64,000 bases of DNA from Poronia punctata (taxonomy: Eukaryota > Ascomycota > Sordariomycetes > Xylariales > Xylariaceae), in contig MU401466.1 of the NCBI GenBank assembly GCA_022579005.1, forward strand, positions 240,223 through 304,222, given 5' to 3'. Each line of letters starts with the position of its first letter. Positions within the stretch are counted from its first letter, which is position 1. Below, in pieces: positions 1-11,723 of the stretch. Position numbers and translations under genes: made by a program. The notes under the pieces were generated by a model. It had not been told where the DNA came from, made no database searches, and saw only the letters and a list, made by a program, of their open reading frames with translations.

Positions 1-2460
1 GCGACTTTGGGTTGTTTGCGTTTTGTTATATCATATGGCTCCGCCGCTCCGGTTGGTAAATTAGGGTGGTTTGTGGTTTTTGCATGCTAATCCCCCCCCC
101 CCCCCCCCCCAATGGCGTTGGCTACACCCTTTTGTCGACAGGCCATGTTTTGATGTTGTAGTGGTGGGATGTTCGGGTCGGGTTTGGCCCCTTTTCGTCC
201 ATTTCCATGCATAGAAACAAAGGTTAAACGAACCCATGCGAGGCCCACGTGGTTTTGTAAGACCGGGTACTTTTGCCAAATTTAGACGGTGTTCAAGTTG
301 ATCTAATTATGTTGTTTTGATGTAAGGAATGATGATTCGTAGGCTTAGGTATCGGCAAGGAGCTCGTTGGTAGGATAAATGTCAATTGGGACATATTCCG
401 GGGCGTACGTCTATCTAAACCAGGCAGAATAGATGTTTCATACGCTTCTGCTTGATTGACGTTTGTAGCACCCTTGACGAGGAGGCAAATAAAGTCAAAA
501 TCAAAACATTTGACTGGAGGTGTAGGTACAGTACCTACCTCTTTTCCGTTCTTACATGGTAATTATGCGACCCAATGAACTTCTTCGCTTATTTTACCTA
601 CATGCTTCGCCGGAGGATTAACCCAAACAACTCCCCTATGAAAGATCTTGGTATTACTCTAATTCTATATTGAATATAACGTATAACCACAAACATGTCA
701 AAGGGGAACTTTGCTACGATTTCCGTTTCGAGGTGATTTGCCGTGCTCTGATTAGTCCGGGCCGGCCCGCGGGCTACGCTATTGTAGGTCTAGTTCAGGC
801 CTAAACCGTAGCTTTTTATTGCGCGACGGTATCGTGCTAAAACTAAAAGCACTTTTTTGTTATATCATGTAAAAATGAAGTTTTGAGAACATCCTTTCAA
901 TTGATATCGTACGAGGCAGACATGGTCCGCTTAAATTCCTATGTAAGTTGTGTATGTGGAGGTACGAGTAAGTAAGTATGTACCCGATAAAAAGGACCGG
1001 CCTATTATGTAGCCCCCAACGGCATCCGTTCCTTCTCCGTGTGTAGCGCGAAAAACGACCGAATTCAGGAAAGTTCCCCCAACTTTGCAACACGCGTGCG
1101 GATTAGGTACGGGGTGTCCGAGTACAACCTAACATAATTATCTACATATGCATGACATTAATTCCGGCCACAAGTCGTTTCTCTTTTCCCTCCCTGTTTT
1201 GTCTTGGCTCGCATCGATAGGTACGCAGCCCCTCTTCGCATCAGAAAATGGATGGCGACACAGAGAGCAGAGCCGCCAAAAATAGCCCCCACATGTACCA
1301 CACATACTCCGAGAAAGGCAACCCGGCATCAATTTCTTTTTACTCGTACGAATAGGTTCGGGAGGGTCACAGTTCTTACAAAACTACATCTGCCGTTCCA
1401 TACCAGGTAAAGTAGTCACCAATTGTCTAGCCGGGGCCTGCATAGGACCTAATTACGTAGACTAGGTCAGGTATTACTCAGTTGTTTGAAATGTAAGCTG
1501 ACTCTAGATTTGATGCTTGGCATGCCGCAGCTGGGCTTTGTACTAGGTACTTTTATAGATTCTGTCTTGTGTCGGCGCTTACTCAACGAATATAGAAGTT
1601 GCAACTACTTGATTTCATGAAGACGAATTAATAGGAATAAATGTGTAGCCTTATCTATTTTAGATACCACCTGGAAAGAAAGTCCAGTTCGTCATGGTAA
1701 TTGATAGCGAGTATTCTGGTTGTTCAGAAAAGGTCGTTACGCTGACTTGGAGGCGATGAAATTGCTCAAGTTGACCAGTCATTATTTATAAACATACACG
1801 TAGACTACTAGCTACATGAGGAGTTAGGTAAATAGGTATGTTTTAACCGCCGTATAGGTTACACAGCAAGGAACAATAGATATGTAAGTGTGCACGGAAT
1901 ATCGAGTTCAAGACATGATGGATATTTCTCAAACGTCCGTTCAAAGCGGAGTGCAAGGTTGTTTGCAAAAAGGAAGACGTTGAACCCCAGATGCCCAGTA
2001 AAGTTAGGGCCGTTTTTGCTGCCCCATCCCCCCTGTAAACTTGACGCTAATCCCCCCACCGAATCCACGTCTCCGGGGTCCCCGGGGTACGTGCGGGTCT
2101 GCTGTTCCTCCCTTGAAGTTGATTGCCTCGGCGCAGGTAAAAGTAGATGACCTCATCCTCAGCCCTAGGTTAACCTACTAGGCTACCTACCTTCCCTACC
2201 TACATACTCGGCTTCATGTCTACACAACGTAAGACGTACCCAGGCATTTACAACACACTTCCCTATTTATCCTATATTCCACTTTCATATCTGTTGAAAT
2301 CCGTGTGCAGGCAAACCTTTATCGTACCTACAATTGGACGCCGCGTCCCCCATCCCACGTTGACCACAAGTGACAGTACACGTCCACGCCCCCATTCCAA
2401 CCTTTTCAAAACCCGAGACCCTTGGAACCAAGCGGCTCCCCCGGCCTCTAGATCTAAATC
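1..2460. other. Intergenic, left edge; no gene recognised
   Basis: No reading frame here resembles a protein, and none combines an ATG with plausible splice sites over more than about 90 codons. The stretch holds a 19-nt C run (92-110), copies of the dispersed TACGAGTA motif (963-970 and, inverted, 1341-1348) and CTACCTACC-type repeats near 2175-2205 in the promoter region of the next gene. Confidence 0.6.
92..110. repeat. Poly-C run of 19
   Basis: An uninterrupted run of 19 C in non-coding DNA. Similar C or G runs occur at 7181-7197, 40635-40703 and 40771-40793. The lengths of such runs are often wrong in assemblies. Confidence 0.9.
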
Positions 2461-3070
2461 ATGCCGCCCCCAGAGGAAAAACTACAAATAGCCAAAGAGA
2501 AAGCCAAAGCGCGAGCACAAGACCTACTCGTCTACAGCCAGCGCCAAGCCGACCGCGTCGTAAGCCCCGCGACGCGCCAGAAAGCCATCGACTCGACCAA
2601 GGACTTTATCTCTTCTCGCCCGATACTTTCCGTGAGTTATCAATCAAATCAAATCAAACCAACCTAACCCACGTATGTATTCTTTTTCTGACATCGTTTT
2701 TTGTTTTGCATCTTCCTAGCTCTTCATCGCCGTCCAGATCCTCTTCGCAATAATCCCCCTCTTAATATTCACCAACTTCATCCTCATAACATCGACAATC
2801 ACCACCTTATTCTTCGTCGGTCTCGGTCTATTCTTCCTCGTCCCGTCAATCTTCTTGGGGATTTTCGTCGCCTGCTTCGTCTGGCTTTGGTTAGTCGGTA
2901 TATATCTCGTTGCGCAATTCATCTACGCTCGATTACCCGTGAGCGTGAAAGGGAAGATGCAAGTAAGAATGCCGGAGGGTAAACATGTCCTTTTCCACAA
3001 GAGTGAGGAGTCCAACGGTGATTTGGGTCTGGGTGTCGTCAAGGCCGAGGCGGTTGAGGTCCGCGATTAG
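2461..3070 (+). CDS. Small hairpin membrane protein, LDAF1/promethin-like (two exons)
   Basis: Exons 2461-2631 and 2720-3070 give 173 residues. The 88-nt intron has a GTGAGT donor, a CTAAC branch site at 2664 and a TAG acceptor, and the join keeps frame (57 codons, then 116 plus stop). Residues 1-57 are charged and helical (KLQIAKEKAKARAQDLL). Residues 58 to about 125 are almost wholly hydrophobic, with a central Gly/Pro turn (VGLGLFFLVPSIFLG), like the paired membrane helices of the LDAF1/promethin family, which works with seipin in lipid-droplet formation. The rest is a short polar tail. The family call rests on size and topology, not on a diagnostic motif, so another small ER membrane protein remains possible. 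The tail has no retention signal I recognise. Confidence 0.65.
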
Positions 3071-3418
3071 GTTGCTGGGGAGATTGCTTGGGTCTTGATG
3101 AAGGTTTGTTGGTTCTTTGTTCGGAAGAGTGCGTCGTACTCTTTTCGCGTCTTTCGCTTCTTCTGAAAAGATTCTGGAGAGAGAGAGAGAGAGTGCTTTT
3201 ACTGGCGTTACGAGGTATGAAAAGGAAAAAGGAAAAAAGGGTTCGGGATATGGCGGGCTGGGATGGGATCCAACTTAATACCCCTATAGAACTGGAGAAT
3301 ACCAGTTTGGCGTTAATGGGTTTCAATCAAGGTTGGTTGATAGATTGACGGCGCCGGATGTTTTATTTGACCTATAATAGGGGTTACCACCAAAAAATAT
3401 TATTTTTTATTCTCCTTC
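3071..3418. other. Short convergent intergenic region with GA repeat
   Basis: Lies between the 3' ends of the preceding gene (+) and the next (-). It contains a (GA)n microsatellite at about 3177-3193 and nothing else recognisable; it probably carries both 3' untranslated regions. Confidence 0.6.
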
Positions 3419-4542
3419 TTATTCTTCTTTGTAATCGACCTCGTGCGTCAAAAACTCTCCAACGAGCTTTAAAACCCTCTCTCTCAACCCCCCGTCTTCC
3501 AAATGACACATGTGTCCCGCACCCGGAAGAGTGACCCAGCGAACGCGCGGAATCAGTTCGAAAAAGGGAACCTGCGCAACGTCGTGCGACGTGTCGTATT
3601 CGCCATTGTAGACTAGAGTCGGGACGGCAACGTTGGGAAGACGCGGGATGACGGTCCATGTCTTAAGCGTGCCTTTTACTTTGAGATATGTTCTGCCCAT
3701 CCTATTGATTTGATAGTTAGAACGGGAGGGGTCGTGTTTTGATGACGTAGGTAGATGGTGTAGGTAGATGGTGTAGGTAAAAGATGGCGCAAAACCTCGA
3801 TAATAAAAAGAATAAAAAAAAAGGGGGGAAAAACGTACATTGTCCCATAAACCGTAAAATCATCCCTAACATTCCTCAACGAAGGCAACAACTCGACGGG
3901 CGGATACGGATCCGCCCGACAGACATGTTTCCTACTTAAATAATCCATAGCCCGGGTATACCCCTCGCCCTCATAAACATCCTTCTCCTCGGCCTCATCC
4001 AGCGCCCGTCTCAAATCCGCCGGCATCCCATCTCTAATCAACCTCGTCCCCCTTTCCGCCAACTCGTTACTAGCCAAGGCACTAGCGAGGACCAACCTCC
4101 TCAAACCCTCCGGTCGTCGCGCGGCGAACGCGGAACCTAACATCCCACCCCAGCTCTGTCCGAAGATATGGAACCCCGTCGCGCGGAGATCGAAATGGTC
4201 TATTAGATTATCCAGTTCGTCTCGGAATAATCGCTCTTGCCAGAATCCCTCGTCTCCTGCTTTTTCGCGCAGATGGGTAGAGGAGCCGCAGCCGATTTGG
4301 TCGTAGAAGATCACGGGTATGCCGTATTTATCCCAGAGAGCGGAAAACGTGATGAGGTATTCGTGGCCGGCGCCCGGTCCGCCGTGGAGGATGATGACGG
4401 GAGGAGAAGAAGAGGAAGCGCCGAGAGAGAGGTCGCCGATGGTTTTGTAGTATGTGTAGCAGGGTTCGTCGATGGAGGGGATGTTGAAGGGGATTTTTCC
4501 TTCTCGGATCTGTGTCTGTGGATGCGTTTGTGTTTCGGCCAT
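3419..4542 (-). CDS. Proline iminopeptidase-like alpha/beta hydrolase (peptidase S33)
   Basis: Two exons on the minus strand, 4542-3839 and 3701-3419, give 328 residues. The 137-nt intron has a GTACGT donor, a CTAAC branch site and a TAG acceptor. The S33 signature is complete: HGGPG oxyanion motif at residues 53-57, nucleophile elbow GQSWGG with Ser130, acidic residue Asp271 in the YNGEYD stretch, and His298 in GAGHM. These enzymes release N-terminal proline or act as related amino-acid amidases or acyl-ester hydrolases, usually in the cytosol; there is no signal peptide here. Length and order fit fungal proline-specific peptidases. The exact substrate cannot be read from the sequence. The intron holds a repeated GTAGGTAGATGGT unit near 3747-3779. 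Confidence 0.88.
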
Positions 4543-4940
4543 GGTTCAGTTACTACTTACTTGTTGGTTATTGTTACTTGCGGTATGGGTATATGTATCG
4601 GCATGTATAGATGAAGGTTAAAAGATGATTGTGGTGGGGGATATAATACGAATTCCTGAGATGGCAGTTAGGGATCTGCATATGTCATACATTAGCGGAG
4701 ATGGGGAAAAAGGGGGCAACTGTAACCTAGTATTTTCAGCAGGCATCATGAACATGTGCACATCAAATCAGAAAACCAAAAAAAAAACACCTTATTACAG
4801 GCAATCTATCATTACGAGTACTTACTTAGGGCCTGTCTATTTCTATTCGCATCGCTAATCTTTGTTGCGGCTCTTTAGATATATCTTTAATCAGGATCCT
4901 CATTTCACGTCCGGCGACATTGAAGCTAAGATTAGGTACC
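4543..4940. other. Short intergenic region
   Basis: Between two minus-strand genes: the promoter of the hydrolase and the 3' flank of the ARMT1-like gene. Contains one TACGAGTA motif (4813-4820) and an AGGTACCT at 4934 that touches the upstream stop codon. No open frame of interest. Confidence 0.5.
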
Positions 4941-6647
4941 TTATTTCCCGCCCGAGAAAGATACCACGGCCCACTTGCCGCTCCACGCCCATTTCCGAGC
5001 GCCACCGTCGGCGCCTCCACCTTCCATGGCCCGCAATTTCTCGTCTTCCCCGGGCTGGAGTCCAACCACAACATCGGCCTTGCACGTGCGAAGAGCGAGA
5101 ATGTTGACTCCCGACCCGGGACCCAGTGGGCCAATTGCCTCCGTGAATGGAGTTGACGGATCCCAGGCAGCCTAAGAAACGTCAGCCTTCTTTCTATATT
5201 CTACTTGTACGAATGGGACAGCGCTACTCACATCGCCAGTTAATTTACGGTAGTTCAAATCACCTTTGAACACTACAAGTTCACTAGATTGTAGGTCTTC
5301 CAGTAGATCCTTGTCCGTGGAAGGAAGTCTCCAAAAACTTCCGCCATGGGTCCAGAATCGATTTGGTCGCAGGATGAGCTGCCCTTCTGCATGCATGTTG
5401 CTCCATTCCTGGAATAGGAAGCTGAGCTCGGACGCTTCCTTGTCGGATAGAGGTGGCGGCGTCTTATCCTGGAGCTTCTCCTCCTCAGACGGAGTCTCGT
5501 AGAACGACTTGGGGCTTGCCAGCGCGCTGAGCAGCGCAGCGAAATCCCCCGGCAGCACGTCAGACACGAACCAAGGGATCGACTTTGGATGCAAGACGAC
5601 TAGAGTGGCGAGACCAGACGACAGAAGATAACCAGCCAAGATAAGATCCACATATAACTCGAAGCCGGCATTGTCGAGGACAATATCCACCCTTCGTTCC
5701 TTCTTGCCCTCGTCTTTGGCCTTTTTGAGGACGTCGTAAGCGGCGCCTAGATCATTCACCACAATATTCTTTTCTGAAGCTTTCCTGGCCTCTGATCCTT
5801 GAAGCTTCTGAATGTCCTCGTATGTCAGGCTAGTTAAGAGCGACAAGTCGGTGGCATTTCCCCATAGGCAGATCTCGCACATCTCAGTGAACAATAGCTT
5901 CCGAGCCTCTTCGGTCTCGGCATCTGTCTTGCTCTTGTCGGCTTCCATCTGCGTCATCAGATCCTTGTATCGCGCAGCCAGCTCGAGAACAGCAGGACGC
6001 GAGGAGCGGAAGGTGCTAATCTTCTGCCGGGCAAACACATCGTAACCCTTCCAATGCGCGGAAAGTTTGAAATACGAGCTTATTCTCCGGTAAAGGTAAC
6101 ATTCGCAGTATAGCCACGGTACGGAGAACCAAGTCGATGTGCCGAGCTTCTCGAGCTCTGCGTTATAAAGGGCGACGTCGGGATAGCCATCGTCTTCTAT
6201 AGGCCTGGTTTCTTCATTCGTCAGCGGGTCCTGGGTTTACGATGGAATTCGCGGAACTGTTAGAAGAAGAATATCGACCCACGTCAGTTGTCTATCGTGC
6301 TGCAACTCATATTTTAATCTTGCAAGCTTTTCGACGATCTTCTTCCCTTCATCGCGCTTTTCGGCATCGTCGCATTGAGCTACGGACCGGTAGGTATCAT
6401 CTATGGCACCAGTCTATTTTTGCAAGTTGTTAGGTAGAGTCATTTCGAGCGGTGCAACGAATGAATAACGAACGATGATGACAGGCCATCTATCCCGCGC
6501 CGATATATAGGCAAAAGAGGTCTTATCGCTCGTCAAGTAGAGGGCTAAAGACGGTTCAATTGGGCGTTAGATAATTCGAGGTACTCGCAGAGCTTGGTAC
6601 ATATATTCAGTCATTAGAGACTCACGGGTTTTTGTGTCGTGCTCCAT
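4941..6647 (-). CDS. Damage-control phosphatase, ARMT1/DUF89 family
   Basis: Five exons on the minus strand: 6647-6626, 6544-6474, 6413-6283, 6204-5232 and 5171-4941, giving 475 residues, the usual length of the eukaryotic ARMT1 branch (yeast YMR027W is the classic fungal member). Every intron is 60-81 nt with GT-AG ends. The metal-binding signature IVLDNAGFELYVDL is intact (Asp252, Asn253, Asp261), as is the second block KGDLNYRKLTGD (388-399), which is completed across the last intron. The N-terminal block with YLTSD, RWPVII and DDTYR is typical. The family hydrolyses phosphate from reactive sugar phosphates such as fructose-1-phosphate; protein carboxyl methylation has also been proposed for the human protein. 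Probably cytosolic. The third intron has an alternative in-frame acceptor a few codons upstream; I chose the one giving the conserved QLTPIEDDG. Confidence 0.92.
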
Positions 6648-7180
6648 TTCGTCGATCAACTGGGAACGAAAACAAGCTTAAATTAAATGAATTAGACTTG
6701 TTCCCCTCAACAGGTATATGTTGCGCTACCTTGAGGTTATATGTTACAATAATATGCCCGGCGGAATTATTTCTACGTACCACATGGAGATGGAGGGGCA
6801 ATGTCACGATGTAGTTTGTCCGATTAGGTAACAATTATGGGCGCGGGGCATGTACCGTTATAATTATTCTACGCTTAGGCCGCTATTTAATCCACCTCCA
6901 ACCTCTCTATGCTCTTATACCGCACAGTTTACTAGAAAGTACTAGATATAAGCATGTACCATAATTTACGTCACACCAAAAACTTTCATTAGACCCAACT
7001 TCATTTAACCATGCCAACGAGACGGCAACATCGTAAATTAGAAACCCTCCAATATCCACCTATCTTAAAAGGCAAGCCACAGACCAAGTGTAACGATTTA
7101 CTGTAAAGTTTCCCAAGGGTTGAAGTTGTCACAGAATGTTTCCATTAGCAAGGGTAAATAGGCCTGCCGCATAAGCTTTG

Positions 7181-7197
7181 CCCCCCCCCCCCCCCCC
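7181..7197. repeat. Poly-C run of 17
   Basis: An uninterrupted C run in non-coding DNA, comparable to the one at 92-110. Confidence 0.9.
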
Positions 7198-10100
7198 TTT
7201 TCCTTCTAAGGATTGTCAGGCAAACATCATCTGACGCTTTCCCGACTCGTCACGTCCCAGATATAGAGTGTTTCGGGTGCCTGTTTATCTCGGAACTGCT
7301 CCTACGCAACTTGCCGAAGACTAGCCTGGCTGGTAAAATGTTTGCGCATTGGGAAAGATGTCCCACCGTCTACTTAGAGGGTAGGGTAGGCATGTCATGC
7401 CTAGCGATCATACCAATGATGAAAGACGAGATGGATAGATTACCGCGGGAGCGGTCGGGACCCTGCGTCTGCCTCATTTTTTTTTAAAGTCGTTAGTGCT
7501 CATCTAAAACTAAATCAGTAAGTACTAACAGCAGATAAGCAAACTCAACCGCTGTCTCGGTTTCTGTCCAGCAAGTCTCGCATATCCCGTCGCCTTGAGC
7601 TCCCTTGGACTCTTTTGAGAAGGAATTGGCCAGCCACTCCCATAGGCGACGCTACCGAAAGCTTCGTGAAGGCTTCATTATGTAGCGGGCCCCCTTTTTG
7701 AGACATAGGGAATACCCCGGACAAGTTTCACGTCTTACTATATTTGTTTCCATGGAGAAAACGCGGTTACCTATTCTGGCCAGTTCCGTGTTTGCCTCTC
7801 CAGTTGAAAGATTTGGGCCAATATAGCTTTCAAATGGGGTCTCGTCATCGTTCTCTGCGAGACTTCCTGTCCCTGGGACGGAAAATCGAATAGGACTAGG
7901 GATGAGGCCAATGCCAAGTTCCAACGACAGCGGTAGCTCATTACTTTGGGGGCTCAAAGTCTCCTTCATCTTGATACAGTGACTTCATTCAACGCCACCG
8001 CCAAAGCGTATACCTATCAGCTTTTGAGCTCAACGGTCTTGAACTCTACTGTGACTTGGAGCCGGCTATTCTTGTATGGCAGCTGAGACAGCTGACTGGG
8101 TTAGCTAAGCTTCAACAGTCACCGCTCCTTCGGCCTATACCAAGGGCTAGGGGCATACCGACGTCAATGTTGTCGGTTACACCTCGTCCAAAAATGCCCA
8201 CAAGTACTACTCCTCAAAAGCATCGACAACAACTTTGCAGCAGTATTCCAAGTTCCGACTACGTAGTTTGGTGTCTCGATTGGAAACCGGCAACTTGAGG
8301 CATGTTTCATCGTCCATCTTTATCCGCATGGCTTTCATACTCTAATAACGTCCACGTATGATACCGCTCTCCATTCTCTCATGTTATCGACAAAGACACA
8401 GGTAACAACGTTCAGGGAGTTAATGGCCCAGTTTGTTTCCCTCCCAACTTTCGATTGTCCTAGAGAGAAGAGCCTGGTGAGATCACAATCCCTTTCTAAT
8501 ATGGTAACTCGCTTACTCTATTGCGTTACACGTTTTAACGCGGCAGGCAAGTGTTGTCCCATCTTCTTCTCTCCGTCTAGGTTTTTCTTTGGTTTTCTCG
8601 CCTGGCCGGGAACTAGTCGCACCGCGTTGTCGCACCGAACATGTACCCGAGTCATTTCAAGCACCACGGCGCTGCATGGCAATAACCTCGGGGCCTCCCA
8701 AGTAAGGCGGAAGGGACAGAGAAGAGTAAAGCAGATATTAAAGGGATAGAAAGGCTACTTATCCAAACACCGGTGTCTACCGACCTCGTCGATATGGCGC
8801 TTCCGTTCAAGTGAGTCTCGGATATATTCATTTGTGGTGAGTAGAATTACTTGGTAAATAACGGCTAGGCGTCGCAGCCCGTTTGCGCACTCCCAGCAAC
8901 GGAATGGACCGACTTGGGGACTGGGTAAGCGCAGAGTGTAAGATGTTGGATATTCCAACGTCCATCGATTGTCAGGACTAGGCTAGTTATCGATCTGTCT
9001 AGTCAGGGTCAGGGTCGGAATCATAATCTGATCAAGGGATTGCGGAGCATGTTTGGACATCTGGGTCATACCTTTTACATGGTACGGCATGTTCAAGACT
9101 TTGATTCCCCTAGAGGCGCGTGCTCTCTGGGGTCTGGAGAAGGGTGCTCCCATACTAACGGAGACCAGAAAGCCGAATCAGCTTGGTCGAGTCTGCAAAG
9201 GTGCAAGCCCATAGCCTATGGGTTGTCAAAACGTCATCTCGGTATTTGCGCGTTTTGGTTAATGGAGAAAAGGTTCGAGGTAACACGGCCCGATTCTGGT
9301 CCGCCGTTGAGTTACCTGGTTTCGTTTTATAGTTGCCTGCCGGGAACGAAGTGTCTCTTACCGAGTTCTTACCAAGGTGATTCAAGGTCTGATTCACTGA
9401 TGCGTCTGACAAAGCCAGTCTCCAATTTGTTCTTGTACTCGGGCGCATCCAAGTTACCATGTTCATGCATAACTCAACGTCGAAATGCCATTTGCTTGGT
9501 TACTCGAGGGATAATTTCGATTCTGCCATCCTAAAACACTAGTGTCAATCCCGTCGGCTTCAAGAGAGTCGTGTTCCCGATCAAAGGCTGTGGGATATGC
9601 TGCAGACATCTTGCCATCTCTACCTAGAGTGTAGAGTGAGGCGTGGATAATCGCACTATCACAGCCTGCTCCGTCATAACAAGGATGCTACCTTGGCGCA
9701 AATATCAACCTGGAGGTTTGCGTTGAATATTTATCAATTCCTCGTCTCTTACTTTCGTCGGGATTGGGGCCGTGGAGGATGCTATCTTGCTTACCTGTTG
9801 GGTGGGGTCCGGGGAGTGGGTAGGCAGGCTGCAGGCAAAGTATATCAATAATCGCAGTAGAAGCAATCGTCGCCGTTAGATTATGTTAGCCGTACGGCCC
9901 GTCACCCGTGGGCCACTCTGCCGTGGACGCCTAGTTATTCCGGAAGCCCTACGCTCGGCCAAATTGAATCTCGGAAGGCTTCGAAGGGTGCTCTGTCCAA
10001 GTAAAACCTTCCGATGTCTCAGTCCATGTCTTAGGGGGTATGCGCACGCCCCTTATGCCAAAACGGCCGGACCCCGGCCACGGGAAAGCCCTCTCTCCAC

Positions 10101-10540
10101 ACGTGCAGGCGTCGCCACGTGCCAAATCGCAAGGCTAAGGGGCGGCTGTAGCCTGTGTCTTCGTTGCTTTGCTTTGCTTTGTTTGGATTGCGCCGTGACG
10201 CGTCGTAGTCTCCGATGGTATTTGTTCTAACCTAGGGATCGGTATGTCGTTCTCGCCTGTTTCCTGTTGGACAGGAAGCGCAGCATGCCGAGTCCCTCAT
10301 CTTTGGCCACACAAGGATTCTCTGTTGGCCAGGGGTACCGCGACTCTTGGAGTCTCCATGGTAAATCACTTTCTTCCACTTCTCACCTCGTCCGACGATG
10401 ACGGTAATGAGGGATCTGGGGATTCCTAAGATCTGAGTCTCCAAGACAATACCTGACGAATCTGGCCTTCTCTAAAGCCTGACCCCTGACTGAAAATTCC
10501 AGAAGAATGGCCTGGGGTACCAAGCCGCAATCCAGAGACT

Positions 10541-10731
10541 CGGTATAAATACTAGCCTTTGGTTGCGTATCGTGGTGTATCAACATGACCAGTGTTCAAC
10601 AGCAAGCATCAACAGTTCTTTCCCTACATATCTCATCTCAAAACTTCATCTCGGTAACTGGCAGATCGGAGAGCACACGGTACCTACTTGAGAAAAACAA
10701 CCAATCGAACTCTGAGCGTTATATTGCTTAA
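10541..10731 (+). promoter_or_regulatory. Possible TATA box with a short 48-codon frame behind it
   Basis: TATAAATA at 10543 is followed 42 nt later by ATG at 10585, opening a 48-codon frame that ends in TAA at 10731. The spacing resembles a fungal core promoter. It could drive the Cys-rich gene that starts at 11163 (making the frame an upstream ORF), a separate short transcript, or nothing. There is no homology evidence for the peptide. Confidence 0.25.
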
Positions 10732-11162
10732 GATATTCTTCTCTTACTGCCGCCAATACAGCGCTGCTTCCCGCGGCTTTTATCCGATTCGGGTCTCTTC
10801 GATCGAAGTATAGGATATCTCAACGGATTCTTAGGAACAGAAGAGAATAAGGTCAACGAGGGCGGTAATATAAGTGTATTGATGGTAAGTCGATATCGAT
10901 GCCACTGACTAGTGACAGGCGAAGAGCAAAACATTGCCTTTCCCTTCCATCTGTATACTCGATAGGTAGTCATTGTATTCGACAACGTTGGTGTGTTATT
11001 TGGCCTCATCGGGTTGACTGACTGGTTGATTGGCTAGGTAGACGTCCGGCCGGCCTGTCTGATAACTCGCTTCCTCTATACGGACGACAGTCGGAGCAGT
11101 CAATGAGGCGAGGGACGAAGAACTCGAACGGAAAACGAAAATAGACGAGACAAGACGTAGAT

Positions 11163-11723
11163 ATGTGTACATACTACTACCTCCACTACCACCACGTGGC
11201 GCCTTGCACACGAGGCGTCGACTACACGGTGCAATATTCCTTCTGCGAGAAAGCGACACTGGAGATACTGAGCGAGACCAACCCGCTGGGTGCCAGTACA
11301 TTCAACACAAGGTCGTCTAGAAACGGCCACAATCAGGGACATGTCTGCGGCCATGGAAGTTATCAGCATCAGAATCAAGATCAGGACCAGCAGTGGCAAT
11401 ACCCATATCACGAGCACCAGCAACAGCAACAGCAACAGCAGCAAGAGCTAGTCCAGCAGCCATGCGACAACCTCAGCCACGCGCCGGAGTACGACCCGGT
11501 CATGGGAATCGACTTCACCAACCCCTGTGCGACGGGTGGCTGCCTAGTATCTCAGCACTGCGCCTCCGGCGGCTGCAGACTGGACGACCTAGGTGGTCGG
11601 TGGGTCTGTTGCCGCTGTAGCAGTGGTGGGAATACCTTCAGGTGGTGCGTCCACCCGATGCGAAAAGTCCCCGACGCTCTTTGCTATCACGTCGTATGTC
11701 GCGACTGCCGCATGGATGCCTAA
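11163..11723 (+). CDS. Small Cys-rich protein with Gln-rich insert (cluster member 1)
   Basis: An uninterrupted 186-codon frame whose family I cannot name. It opens with MC, then C at residues 15 and 28 (C-x12-C-x12-C-x2-A). A long His/Gln/Asn-rich linker follows, with an uninterrupted Gln stretch encoded by CAR repeats around 11420-11450. The C-terminal Cys block contains C-x4-C-x8-W-x-C-C-x-C, then RWC, C-Y-H and C-x2-C. The same block, with identical spacing, occurs in the genes at 13158 and 15395, so the three are paralogues. The Cys/His pattern suggests zinc binding. There is no signal peptide or membrane segment, so the protein is probably intracellular unless exported unconventionally. 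Among the three, the Gln-rich linker is unique to this copy. Confidence 0.7.
   Translation: MCTYYYLHYHHVAPCTRGVDYTVQYSFCEKATLEILSETNPLGASTFNTRSSRNGHNQGHVCGHGSYQHQNQDQDQQWQYPYHEHQQQQQQQQQELVQQPCDNLSHAPEYDPVMGIDFTNPCATGGCLVSQHCASGGCRLDDLGGRWVCCRCSSGGNTFRWCVHPMRKVPDALCYHVVCRDCRMDA

Larger units (their letters stand above)
6648..11162. other. 4.5-kb gene-empty stretch
   Basis: No reading frame here matches a family I know. Several frames of 100-165 codons exist (for example 9040-9534 + and 7652-7969 -), but they lack coherent splice context or domain features. The region holds a 17-nt C run (7181-7197), and at 10543 a TATAAATA box followed at 10585 by a 48-codon ATG frame. That box could be the start of the transcript of the Cys-rich gene at 11163. 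Confidence 0.5.

Noticed and set aside
2370..2753. 127-codon frame over the first exon of the LDAF1-like gene
   Set aside because: Pro/Arg/Ser-rich shadow frame; the spliced hydrophobic frame is preferred.
7652..7969. 105-codon minus-strand frame with an ATG
   Set aside because: Composition of the first 66 codons is plausible, but there is no homology, no clear next exon and no domain. Too weak to annotate.
9040..9534. 164-codon plus-strand frame
   Set aside because: No recognisable motif, overlapped by a 103-codon frame on the other strand, no sign of splicing; likely chance.
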